From positions 930,001 through 994,000 of the forward strand of contig NZ_SLYA01000002.1 of assembly GCF_004340965.1 (NCBI RefSeq): DNA of 64,000 nt, written 5' to 3'. The notes beneath the pieces are model-generated. The model was given only the letters and a program-made list of their open reading frames with translations. It had not been told where the DNA came from and ran no database searches. Below, one piece after another: positions 1-7,881 of this stretch (position 1 is the first letter of the stretch; every line of letters begins with the position of its first letter). This stretch comes from Sphingomonas sp. PP-CE-1A-559 (GTDB lineage Bacteria; Pseudomonadota; Alphaproteobacteria; Sphingomonadales; Sphingomonadaceae). The translations under genes and the position numbers were made by a program.

Positions 1-818
1 GGCGCGAGGTTCGGCGCGAGCTCCCGGACCGTGATGTCGAAATTGGTGATGAGGATGAAGCGCTTGAGGCCCTCGGTATCGCGCGCCGTACCGCGCCATG
101 GTCCGCGAACCCGTTCGCCCGCGGCGAGCTTGCGCCACGCGACCCAGCCGAAGCCCCACATGGTTAGCCCCTCGGCGACGGCAGCCACCAGCCAGACGGC
201 GATGAAGCCGATCAGGCCGCCGCCCGCGAACCAGACTCCGAGTGCGCCGACCAGTCGGATCAGCGGCGATACCGCCTGGTGGATGCCGATCAGGTCGAAC
301 CGGTCGGCGATCTGCAGCAGTCCTTGTGGAGTCGCGCGGACCGTAGCGATCACCGCGAGCGAATAGGGAATGGCGATCCGGATCGTGTCGGGCGACCAGC
401 CGAGCCGTGGTCCGATCAGCGGCACCAGCAGAGCCGCCACGACCACGGCGGCGGCACCGCAGCCGAGTTCGATCACCGCCATGAACCGGACGATCCGCGC
501 GAACCCGGCACGGTCGCCGGCCTCCAGCGCGAGCCCGCCATACCGCACCACGCCGTGGAATCCGGAGAACGCGAGGACGCTGCCGATCAGCACGGCATAG
601 GCGTTGACCAGCACCAGTACGCCATAATCGGCCGCACCCAGCCGGTGCGTCACCAGCACGAGGTAGACGAGGCTCATGATGCCCGCCGCCGCCTTGCCGC
701 CGAGCAGGTGACCGAGGTTCGCCAACACCAGCCACAGCCCCGACCGATCGCCGCGTCCCGCCCCAGCTTTGGCGGAGTCCGCCTGCCGGGACGTCATACG
801 GTGGAAGAGCGAACGCAT
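1..818 (-). CDS. Wzx-like polysaccharide flippase, C-terminus beyond the window
   Basis: This is the N-terminal 272 residues of a membrane protein read on the minus strand; the frame is still open at base 1. I translated it directly from the ATG at 818-816. The protein has a short polar N-terminus and then alternating hydrophobic stretches (about residues 28-60, 70-90, 115-140 and 200-225), with the pattern GLWLVLANLGHLLGGKAAAG near the start. This is typical of oligosaccharide flippases and MATE-like exporters, which move lipid-linked sugar units across the inner membrane. Divergent and adjacent glycosyltransferase-like genes support a role in surface polysaccharide export. The assignment to the Wzx/PST family rests on topology and context only, because the C-terminal half is missing. 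Confidence 0.75.
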   Translation of the reverse strand, partial: MRSLFHRMTSRQADSAKAGAGRGDRSGLWLVLANLGHLLGGKAAAGIMSLVYLVLVTHRLGAADYGVLVLVNAYAVLIGSVLAFSGFHGVVRYGGLALEAGDRAGFARIVRFMAVIELGCGAAAVVVAALLVPLIGPRLGWSPDTIRIAIPYSLAVIATVRATPQGLLQIADRFDLIGIHQAVSPLIRLVGALGVWFAGGGLIGFIAVWLVAAVAEGLTMWGFGWVAWRKLAAGERVRGPWRGTARDTEGLKRFILITNFDITVRELAPNLA

Positions 819-929
819 CGCGAGCGCTTAGACGCCCAGCGTTGCGCCGACGAACGGAAAGTTCCGCGTGATCGGCGAGATGACAAAATATTTAGTGAGG
901 ATAGCCTGTGCCGGGAACGTCTATCGGCC

Positions 930-2153
930 ATGAAGATCGGTTTTCTGTTCAACCACGACCAGGTTCATCAGGTCGCGCACGCCCTCCCGACCGCCCTGGC
1001 GATGGCCGAGGGTTATCCCGATGCGGAGATCGTCGTCGCCACCACCAACGCGCGGCTGACCGACGAAGTGCGACGGTTGTGCGCGCGGCTCGGCGTCACC
1101 GTACCGTTGGTCGAACTGGGCCTGCGCCGCGCGTCGACACGCGCGCTGGCGAGCGCGCTCGAATGGGCGCTGCCGGTGACCAAGATCGGTATCTACCGCG
1201 ACAATCTCGATTTCTTCCGCTCGCTCGATGCGCTGGTGGTCGCCGAGAAGACATCGCTGCTGCTGAAGACGCGCTACGGCCTCGACGATCTCAAGATCAT
1301 CCATACGCGCCACGGTGCGGGCGACCGCGCGATCGGCTTCAACAAGCACAGCGCGACGTTCGATCACGTCCTCGTCTCGGGCAGCAAGATCCGCCAGCGC
1401 CTGCACCGCGAGGCCGGCGTGCCGTTCAACCGGATGAGCCTGATCGGCTATCCCAAGTTCGACCTGATGCCGGAGCCCGCGCCGCGCCTGCCGTTCCAGG
1501 CTAACGGCAAGCCGACGGTGCTCTACAACCCACATCCGTCACCGCATTTGTCGTCCTGGTATGCGCAGGGCCGCGCGGTGCTCGAGCATTTCCTGCGCGA
1601 CGACCGCTACAATCTGATCTTCGCGCCGCACGTCATGCTGTTCCACCGCAAGTTCGTGCTGACGATCGACAAGTTCCGGATCGACCGCGCCGGCGTGATC
1701 GAGCAGCGCTTCCTCGGCGCGCCGAACATCCATGTCGATCTCGGATCGGCCGCATCGACCGACATGACCTACACGGCGGCCGCGGATATCTATCTCGGCG
1801 ACGTCAGCAGCCAGGTGTACGAGTTCCTCCACACGCCGCGGCCGTGCCTGTTCCTCGACGCGCACGCGACGCCGTGGGACGGCGATGCGAACTATGCGCA
1901 CTGGCAGGCGGGCGAAGTTGTCACCGGCACCGAGGACCTCGGCGCCGCGCTCGATCGCGCAGTGGCACAGCACGACCGCTATCGTCCGGTCCAGCGCGCG
2001 CTGTTCCAGCGCAGCTTCGAACTGACCGCGGAGCGCTCCGCCGTCCGTGCGGCGCGCGCGGTAATGAGCGTGCTCGGCGATACCGTCCCGGCAGTCCTGC
2101 CCGAGCGCGAACTGGAGACGGCAACCGGATTGCAGGGGTTGCGCGTAGCCTGA
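930..2153 (+). CDS. GT-B fold transferase, CDP-glycerol glycerophosphotransferase-like
   Basis: A 407-residue protein. The open frame extends far upstream, but the upstream part is antisense to the flippase, and MKIGFLFNHDQVHQVAHALP at 930 is a normal start of the first Rossmann strand. The C-terminal half carries TVLYNPHPSPH (about residue 195), a conserved APH, and DIYLGDVSSQVYEFL (about residues 285-300). These resemble the DxS..(Y/F)E(F/A) donor-binding segment of CDP-glycerol:polyglycerophosphate transferases and UDP-GlcNAc 2-epimerase-like GT-B enzymes. It probably transfers a glycerol-phosphate or sugar group during surface polymer synthesis in the cytoplasm. Donor and acceptor cannot be read from the sequence. 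It is followed, after 64 bases, by the GINT-like gene on the same strand. Confidence 0.7.
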   Translation: MKIGFLFNHDQVHQVAHALPTALAMAEGYPDAEIVVATTNARLTDEVRRLCARLGVTVPLVELGLRRASTRALASALEWALPVTKIGIYRDNLDFFRSLDALVVAEKTSLLLKTRYGLDDLKIIHTRHGAGDRAIGFNKHSATFDHVLVSGSKIRQRLHREAGVPFNRMSLIGYPKFDLMPEPAPRLPFQANGKPTVLYNPHPSPHLSSWYAQGRAVLEHFLRDDRYNLIFAPHVMLFHRKFVLTIDKFRIDRAGVIEQRFLGAPNIHVDLGSAASTDMTYTAAADIYLGDVSSQVYEFLHTPRPCLFLDAHATPWDGDANYAHWQAGEVVTGTEDLGAALDRAVAQHDRYRPVQRALFQRSFELTAERSAVRAARAVMSVLGDTVPAVLPERELETATGLQGLRVA

Positions 2154-2217
2154 TCCGCCGCGAGAAGGCCCGCGCGGCGCCCCTGTCGGGCGCGGCGTTT
2201 GGGATCGATCGACCACC

Positions 2218-3138
2218 GTGGCTCTACGCAAGGATATCTGGCGCCCCGCGATCGTGATGGCGACTGCCGAGGCGATCGTCGCGCGCGGCTCGATCGAGGG
2301 GTTCCCCCTGACGTGGTTGCCGCCGATGGGCAGCTTCCAGTTTCTCGCCGACCCGTTTGGGTTGTGGCGCGACGGGCAGCTATACGTGTTCGTCGAGATC
2401 TATGATTACCGCGTCCGGATCGGCGCGATCGAAGTGCTGGTCTATGACGCCAACTTCCGCCTGATCGACCGTCAGCCGGTGCTGAACGAGCCCTGGCACC
2501 TGTCCTATCCATTGGTGTTCGAGGCGGAGGGCGAGACGTGGATGCTGCCCGAAGCGCATCGCTCGAACCGGCTCACGCTGTACCGCGCGGTGGATTTCCC
2601 GACCCGGTGGGAGCTGGCGCATGTCATCGAACTCGATCATGTGGCGGTCGATGCCACGCCGGTGTTCCACGGCGGGCGGTGGTGGCTGTTCTACACCTCG
2701 GCCGACCGCGAGCCGGACAAGATGAGCGCGCTGCACGTGGCCTATGCGGACCGGCTGGCGGGACCGTGGACGCCGCACCCGATGAACCCTGTGCGGGTCG
2801 ATGTCGCAAGCGCGCGACCGGGCGGGATGCCGCTGGTGATCGATGGCCGGATCGTACTCCCGGTGCAGGATTGCAGCCGGACCTATGGTGGCGCGATCCG
2901 GCCGCTGACGATGACCGTTTTGACCACTGAACGGTTCGAGGCTGAGGTGGGCGACGCGATGGTCGCGCCGGCCTCTTCCGCGCCGTTCGTCGAGGGGTTT
3001 CACACGCTGTCGGCGGCGGGGCCGGTGACGCTGGTCGATATGAAGCGCACTGAATTGTCGCTTCACGGGCTCTCGATCGAAATAGTCCGCGAGGTGAAGA
3101 AACTGGGCCTTAAAAGGCGCGCATCCGTTCGAGGATAG
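2218..3138 (+). CDS. GINT-like five-bladed beta-propeller protein (GH43-like fold)
   Basis: A 306-residue protein starting at GTG 2218. It carries the set of motifs of the family annotated as glucosamine inositolphosphorylceramide transferase N-terminal-type domain: LADPF (about residue 44), LSYPLVFE (about 96), LPEAHRSN (about 108), DATPVFHGGRWWLFYTS (about 140-158), RPGGMP (about 200) and QDCSRTYGGAI (about 214-224). In plants GINT1 glycosylates sphingolipids. Bacterial homologues sit in polysaccharide or glycolipid loci and their substrate is unknown. Sphingomonads make glycosphingolipids, so a sphingolipid or polysaccharide glycosylation role is conceivable, but that is inference. The last 29 bases overlap, tail to tail, the convergent GT4 gene. 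Confidence 0.7.
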   Translation: MALRKDIWRPAIVMATAEAIVARGSIEGFPLTWLPPMGSFQFLADPFGLWRDGQLYVFVEIYDYRVRIGAIEVLVYDANFRLIDRQPVLNEPWHLSYPLVFEAEGETWMLPEAHRSNRLTLYRAVDFPTRWELAHVIELDHVAVDATPVFHGGRWWLFYTSADREPDKMSALHVAYADRLAGPWTPHPMNPVRVDVASARPGGMPLVIDGRIVLPVQDCSRTYGGAIRPLTMTVLTTERFEAEVGDAMVAPASSAPFVEGFHTLSAAGPVTLVDMKRTELSLHGLSIEIVREVKKLGLKRRASVRG

Positions 3139-4192
3139 CGAGGCCGGTCGCAGCGAACCGGTCTGGTCCGAACGTCGCGAGAACGCGCTCGCGACCTGCC
3201 TGCCCCATCGTCCCCAGTTGCGCCGGCTCGGCGAGCGCGCGCGACAACGCGGCGGCTAGCGCCACCGGATCGCCCGGTGGGACGGTGAAGCCGGTCTCGC
3301 CTTGGACGATGCTGCCAGGGAGTTCGCCTACCGCTGAGGCGATAACGGGAAGCCCAGCCTGCATCGCCTCGTGTGCGGCAACGCAAAGGCCTTCCGAGCG
3401 CGATGGCTGCACGTAGAGATGGCAGCTTGCTAGGAATGCCGCGGGGTCAGCCGCATAGCCTGCGAACCGCAGCGTCTTTATGCCGAGAGTGTTCGCGCGA
3501 GCTTCGAGAGCGTCCCGTTCTGCGCCGTCCCCCGCGATCACCATCTCGTACGGCGTCGGCGTGTCGACCAATGCCAACGCCTCGACCAGCACGTCGTAGC
3601 CCTTCACTTGGTGCAGACGGCCGAGGCTACCGATCCGAACGGGTTGGCCCAGCCGCCACGGCGTCGCCTGAAGCGCTTCGGGATCCGCGCGGAAGATCGA
3701 CCATTGGACGAGCCGCTCGGGGGGAACGTGGAGTCTTTCCGCGGTCAGTCGCGTCACGGCGGTGGAGTCACCGACCCACAGCCGCGACAGGCGCTGCATC
3801 GTGCGCAGCAAAATGCGGTTGACCGGCTTGAGGAAAGCAGCATGCTGCCAGCTGACGACCGGCCAACCCCGACGCACGCCGACGATCTGGCCGAGCAAAG
3901 TCGCACGTGTAAGCGAGGTCCAGAGATGCGTCGGCGCCCAGTCCTCGAGGGTCGCGTCGAGCCAGCGGAGCGCGGCCGCGTGATCGGTCTCGCCGCCCTC
4001 ACGCACACGCACGTCAAGCCCGGCGGTGCGCATTGCGGTCTCGCCGCGACGGTCGCGTGCGGTCAGCGCGAACACCGCCACCTCCGCACCGCCATCGCGG
4101 AGCACGCCAAGCACCGCGGGCACAGGGGACGCAGCCCCGCCGCCCTCGACCGAGTTGATCACATACGCGATCCGCATCGGGCGTATGCTCAC
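3110..4192 (-). CDS. GT4-family glycosyltransferase
   Basis: A 360-residue GT-B glycosyltransferase. The N-terminus has MRIAYVINSVEGGGAA, a glycine-rich acceptor-side loop. The C-terminal domain has IGSLGRLHQVKGYDVLVEAL, VIAGDGAERDAL, LYVQPSRSEGLCVAAHEAM and GLPVIASAVGELPGSI, the nucleotide-sugar binding part of GT4 with the EX7E-type motif (E in SEGL, E in AHEA). The start used is GTG 4192, which overlaps the upstream gene stop as GTGA; an ATG at 4177 is the alternative. It is coupled to the preceding GT4 gene, so both probably act on the same glycan. Linkage and sugar are unknown. Confidence 0.88.
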   Translation of the reverse strand: MSIRPMRIAYVINSVEGGGAASPVPAVLGVLRDGGAEVAVFALTARDRRGETAMRTAGLDVRVREGGETDHAAALRWLDATLEDWAPTHLWTSLTRATLLGQIVGVRRGWPVVSWQHAAFLKPVNRILLRTMQRLSRLWVGDSTAVTRLTAERLHVPPERLVQWSIFRADPEALQATPWRLGQPVRIGSLGRLHQVKGYDVLVEALALVDTPTPYEMVIAGDGAERDALEARANTLGIKTLRFAGYAADPAAFLASCHLYVQPSRSEGLCVAAHEAMQAGLPVIASAVGELPGSIVQGETGFTVPPGDPVALAAALSRALAEPAQLGTMGQAGRERVLATFGPDRFAATGLAILERMRAF

Positions 4193-5271
4193 GCGCGCAA
4201 CCTTGCAAACAGATCGAGATACTCGGCCGCGACTGCGCCGATCCGGTGATGCGCGACCAACGCCGCCAGTGCCTCCGGATCGGGCGAAGATTGCGCGAGC
4301 ATCGCCGCGATCGCGTCTGCAAGGGCGTCGCTATCGTCCAGTGGCACGACCATGCCAGCTCCCGGCGCATCCAGCAGTCGTGTCGCCGGGGTACAGTCGG
4401 TCGCGACCACCGGGCGGCCCGCTGCCAGAGCTTCGACCAGGACCGCCGGATACCCTTCGAAATCGGACGCCAACACGAACAACCGCGCCGCATCCAGCCA
4501 CGGCCGGATGTCCGCAACATACCCGACAAGCTCTACCCGATCGGCAAGCCTCAGCGTCTCGCTCAGTCGGCGCAATGCATCCGCCTCCGGGCCGTCGCCG
4601 ACGATGACTAGACGCGCCGTACCTTTCGGCAGTTTTGCGAAGGCGTCGATCAAGCGCGCGAAACCCTTTTCAGGGACCAGTCGCCCCGCGGCGAGCACGA
4701 CCGGCGGCTGCGTGACGGGGATCGGCGATGGCGGTGCAGCGTCGTCGCTCAGCGCCGGCAACGCGATCGTCGTCGTCAAGGGACGGCGGAGGATCCGGTC
4801 GGCCTGATCGCGCGCGACGTCCGACAGCGCGACCACGGCCTGCACCCTGCGAAGAAGGTGTCGCATCCGAACTTCGAACGCCCATTGCCGCAGCCGACCG
4901 CGCTGCGGCTTGTCGAGCGCTGCACTGACCTGCGCGACCACAGGGATGACCGATCCGGCCAGCGCGGCGGCGACCGGCCAATGGAAATTACCGGGAATGA
5001 AGACGCCGTCGAACCGTCGCTGCTCGACGAACACGCGCGCAGCCTGCGCCAACCGCCTGCGTGAGCCCGATCCACGCGGGATCGAAGGCTCTGCAACAAC
5101 GATCTCGACCGCTTCGCCGGCCAATGCCCGAAGCGGCCCGGCGTCCGAGCCGGCAAAGATGGTGACCGCGACGCCCTGCTTCGCCCACGCCTCGGCAAGC
5201 CGCACGGCAACGCGTTCGGTACCGCCCAGCGCAAAATCATGGAGGACAACGAGGATCGACGGCGCGGCCAT
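4189..5271 (-). CDS. GT4-family glycosyltransferase
   Basis: A 360-residue glycosyltransferase with a clear GT4 layout. It has ILVVLHDFALGGTERVAVRL at the N-terminus (GGTER acceptor loop), LAAGRLVPEKGFARLIDAF at about residue 190, VIVGDGPEADAL, and LFVLASDFEGYPAVLVEALA (EX7E: E in FEGYP, E in LVEAL) at about residues 270-290. ATG 5271 is the only reasonable start. Its stop overlaps the start of the next glycosyltransferase by 4 bases (4189-4192), which indicates translational coupling. Cytoplasmic or membrane-associated sugar transfer for surface glycan assembly is likely. The donor is not determinable. Confidence 0.88.
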   Translation of the reverse strand: MAAPSILVVLHDFALGGTERVAVRLAEAWAKQGVAVTIFAGSDAGPLRALAGEAVEIVVAEPSIPRGSGSRRRLAQAARVFVEQRRFDGVFIPGNFHWPVAAALAGSVIPVVAQVSAALDKPQRGRLRQWAFEVRMRHLLRRVQAVVALSDVARDQADRILRRPLTTTIALPALSDDAAPPSPIPVTQPPVVLAAGRLVPEKGFARLIDAFAKLPKGTARLVIVGDGPEADALRRLSETLRLADRVELVGYVADIRPWLDAARLFVLASDFEGYPAVLVEALAAGRPVVATDCTPATRLLDAPGAGMVVPLDDSDALADAIAAMLAQSSPDPEALAALVAHHRIGAVAAEYLDLFARLRA

Positions 5272-5353
5272 GACCGCGCGGTTAGCGCCGTGAGCGCGCC
5301 GACGCCAAGCTTTGTTAGGTCGGGACCCTGTGCCCCGACACGGAAAAGGAGAG

Positions 5354-6157
5354 TTAGGCTGGAGGCAGAGACCCCAGCGTATCCGTCACCCGCCGCCGCA
5401 GTTCGGGATCGCGGGTGATCTCCAGCATCGCGCTGAGGCTACCACGCGCCGCCGTCACGTCGCCGTCGACCAGTTCCAGGCGCGCGCGCTCCCACCAGGC
5501 GTGTCCATAAGCGGGCGCCATCAAAGTCATCCGCGTGTACAGTTCCAGCGCGCGTCGGCCATGCCCCGCCTGCTCGGCGCGCGTCGCTTGGTTGAGCAAC
5601 AGCCGCACCAGGATCGCGCGGTTCGGCATCGTCGCGATGTGGTTCACCGCGGCGGCAGGTCCGCTGTTCGATGCTAGCACCAAAGCGGCCAGTGCCTCGC
5701 GGCCGACGCGCATCCCGCCGCGAAACGGATCGACAATCACGGGGGCCGCTTCGGCCCCGACCATCACCAATACGTGCCCGGGAACATCGAGCGCGTCAGC
5801 CGTCCATCCGATCCGGCGTGCCGCACCCACGTAGAGAATGGACAGGCTTACCGGCAGGCCGCGGCGCCGGTCGATGACACGGATCAGGTCGGCGTTGGCG
5901 GGGTCGTCATAGGTCTCGCGGTCGCCGACGAAGCCGAACTCCTCGCCCAGCACTTCCGACAGGACATCGGCGCGCTCTTCGGCGGTACCGGCGCCTCGGC
6001 CGACCGTATCGAGACGTTGCGACACCGCATTAATCAGCGAACGATAGGGTGTCGGATCGGTGCCTGGATGATCGAGTAGCGCCAGCGAAAGCGCGGCCTC
6101 ATCGAGAATGATGTCGTCCTCGTCGAGGAGACCGAGACGGATCAAATTGTCGTTCAT
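5354..6157 (-). CDS. SirB1/transglutaminase-like protein with C-terminal TPR-like region
   Basis: A 267-residue protein of the SirB1 transglutaminase-like family. The N-terminal part has DEAALSLALLDHPG, and the core carries RRGLPVSLSILYVGAARRIG (about 118-137) and DVPGHVLVMVG, with the VDPF segment that in this family stands in place of a full protease triad. The last ~80 residues (LELYTRMTLMAPAYGHAWWE and on) look like one or two TPR helix pairs. Family members are conserved in proteobacteria without a settled function. It starts at ATG 6157 and is divergent from the glutathione S-transferase. The 82-base gap to the GT4 gene holds a small GTCGGG/CCCGAC hairpin (5319-5339) without a T-run. 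Confidence 0.82.
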   Translation of the reverse strand: MNDNLIRLGLLDEDDIILDEAALSLALLDHPGTDPTPYRSLINAVSQRLDTVGRGAGTAEERADVLSEVLGEEFGFVGDRETYDDPANADLIRVIDRRRGLPVSLSILYVGAARRIGWTADALDVPGHVLVMVGAEAAPVIVDPFRGGMRVGREALAALVLASNSGPAAAVNHIATMPNRAILVRLLLNQATRAEQAGHGRRALELYTRMTLMAPAYGHAWWERARLELVDGDVTAARGSLSAMLEITRDPELRRRVTDTLGSLPPA

Positions 6158-6265
6158 CGACCGGAGATGGGTGCGCGCGGCGATGCTGCAATAGCGGGGG
6201 TCGGGGTGACGGTCGCAGCTATCGGCGTGCTGGCGCGTTCAGGACAATCAACGCGGAGACCATCG

Positions 6266-6850
6266 ATGAAGCTCTATTATTCCCCCGGCGCTTGCAGCCT
6301 CGCAGATCACATCGCGCTGCACGAAGCCGGGCTTTCGTTCGAGCATGAGAAGGTCGATCTCAAGGCCAAGCGGACCGAGAGCGGCATCGACTATACAAAG
6401 ATCAAACCGAAGGGATACGTCCCTGCCCTGACCCTGGACTTGGGCGAGACGCTGACGGAGAATATCGCAATCCTCGACTGGATCGCGCATCAAGATAGCG
6501 CGCTGAAACCGAGCGGAGCGATGGGGCATACCCATCTGCTCATGGCGCTCGCCTTCATCTCGACCGAGATCTACAAGAGCTTCAAGCCGTTCTTCTCGGG
6601 CGGGAGCGATGAGGAGAAGGCGAAAGCCAGCGAGACGATCGTCAAGCGGATGGGCTATCTCGCCGATACGATGGAGGGCGACTATCTGTTCGGGGACACC
6701 GTCAGCGTGGCGGACTGCTATCTGTTCGTGATGCTGTTGTGGGCGGCGAAGAACCAGATCGACGCGCCGGCGAAATTGGTCGCGTTGCGCGAGTGGATGA
6801 AGGCACGTCCGGCGGTGCAGAAAGCGATGTCGCATGAGGGGCTGATCTAG
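6266..6850 (+). CDS. Glutathione S-transferase
   Basis: A 194-residue GST. The N-terminal thioredoxin-fold domain has MKLYYSPGACSLADHIALHE (the first strand plus the S/C catalytic region of beta-class enzymes), KGYVPALTLD (cis-Pro) and LTENIAILDW (glutathione gamma-glutamyl contacts). The C-terminal helical domain contains DYLFGDTVSVADCYLFVM, the N-capping box of the GST hydrophobic staple. The start is ATG 6266 with GGAG at 6255-6258; the frame upstream to 6167 lacks GST homology. It presumably conjugates glutathione to electrophiles in the cytosol. The aldo/keto reductase follows after 34 bases, suggesting a detoxification pair. Confidence 0.92.
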   Translation: MKLYYSPGACSLADHIALHEAGLSFEHEKVDLKAKRTESGIDYTKIKPKGYVPALTLDLGETLTENIAILDWIAHQDSALKPSGAMGHTHLLMALAFISTEIYKSFKPFFSGGSDEEKAKASETIVKRMGYLADTMEGDYLFGDTVSVADCYLFVMLLWAAKNQIDAPAKLVALREWMKARPAVQKAMSHEGLI

Positions 6851-6884
6851 TGTCGGAAGACCGGACCGGTACGAAGGATAGACC

Positions 6885-7715
6885 ATGAAGACCGTGACGC
6901 TTCCGGGCGGGGAAACGGTTCCCGCCCTCGGGCAAGGCACCTGGATGATGGGCGAGCGCGCGAGCGAGCGTAAGGCGGAGATCGCGGCTTTACGGTCGGG
7001 GGTCGAACTCGGGATGACGCTGATCGACACGGCCGAGATGTACGGTGACGGTGCTTCCGAAATCCTTGTTGCCGAAGCACTTGACGGCGTTCGCGACGAC
7101 ATATTCCTGGTCAGCAAAGCCTATCCCCAGAACGCATCGCGCAAGCGCCTCGAACACGCCTGCGACGCCAGCCTCGATCGGCTGAAAACGGACAGGATTG
7201 ATCTGTACCTGCTGCACTGGCGCGGATCGGTACCGCTTGCGGAGACGGTCGAGGCGATGGAGGGGCTCAAGACGGCGGGTAAGATCCGCCATTGGGGCGT
7301 CAGCAATCTCGATACGGACGACATGGACGAACTGCTGGCCGCCGGCGGCGGCGGCTGTGCGACCGACCAGATCCTGTACAACCTGACGCGGCGTGGCCCG
7401 GAACACGACCTCCTGCCGTGGCTTCGCCAAGCGCACATGCCGGTGATGGCGTACAGTCCGGTCGAGCAGGGCCGGCTCGTGTCGGACCGGACGCTCGTTC
7501 GCATCGCAGAAACCATCGGCGCGACGCCCGCGCAGGTCGCGCTGGCCTGGGTTCTGCAAAACGACGACGTGATCGCGATCCCGAAAGCCGGGAACGTCGC
7601 GCACGTGCAGGAGAACCGTGTAGCCGCGGACCTCGTGCTATCCAGAGAGGACGTAGCAGCGCTCGATGCCGCATTTCCACGACCGAAGACGGCGGGACCG
7701 TTGGAAATGCTGTAA
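6885..7715 (+). CDS. Aldo/keto reductase
   Basis: A 276-residue NAD(P)H-dependent oxidoreductase with the AKR (beta/alpha)8 barrel. The catalytic tetrad is visible as D48 and Y53 in LIDTAEMYGDG, K78 in LVSKAYP and H111 in LLHWRG. The cofactor-binding end has the IPKAGN motif and HVQENRVAADL. The protein is close to the YeaE-type prokaryotic AKRs that reduce aldehydes such as methylglyoxal. The true substrate is unknown. It starts at ATG 6885 with AAGGA upstream and is probably cotranscribed with the GST gene. Confidence 0.92.
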   Translation: MKTVTLPGGETVPALGQGTWMMGERASERKAEIAALRSGVELGMTLIDTAEMYGDGASEILVAEALDGVRDDIFLVSKAYPQNASRKRLEHACDASLDRLKTDRIDLYLLHWRGSVPLAETVEAMEGLKTAGKIRHWGVSNLDTDDMDELLAAGGGGCATDQILYNLTRRGPEHDLLPWLRQAHMPVMAYSPVEQGRLVSDRTLVRIAETIGATPAQVALAWVLQNDDVIAIPKAGNVAHVQENRVAADLVLSREDVAALDAAFPRPKTAGPLEML

Positions 7716-7777
7716 GACGACGTCGAGCGTTACTGCATAAGAAAAACGCTGACGGCAAAGGCTTGAGCGGTCGTCTT
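7714..7777 (+). terminator. Nested inverted repeat between AKR and GGDEF-EAL genes
   Basis: An outer pair AAGACGAC (7714-7721) and GTCGTCTT (7770-7777) encloses an inner pair AGCGTT (7726-7731) and AACGCT (7745-7750). The structure begins at the aldo/keto reductase stop codon. There is no clear T-run, so it could be a weak or factor-assisted terminator, or an mRNA 3' end structure. Confidence 0.35.
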
Positions 7778-7881
7778 AACTGGTTAACGCGTTCGCATCG
7801 CCCGACTAAATGCGACGGATCACAGACACGCCGGCTATTTTGTTCGTTTCTTTTACACCCTTGCCGTCCAAGGATAGTCGG

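Noticed and set aside
5319..5339. GTCGGG/CCCGAC hairpin between a GT4 gene and the SirB1-like gene
   Set aside because: The stem is short (6 bp), the loop is 9 bases, and there is no T-run on either strand. It is too weak to call a terminator.
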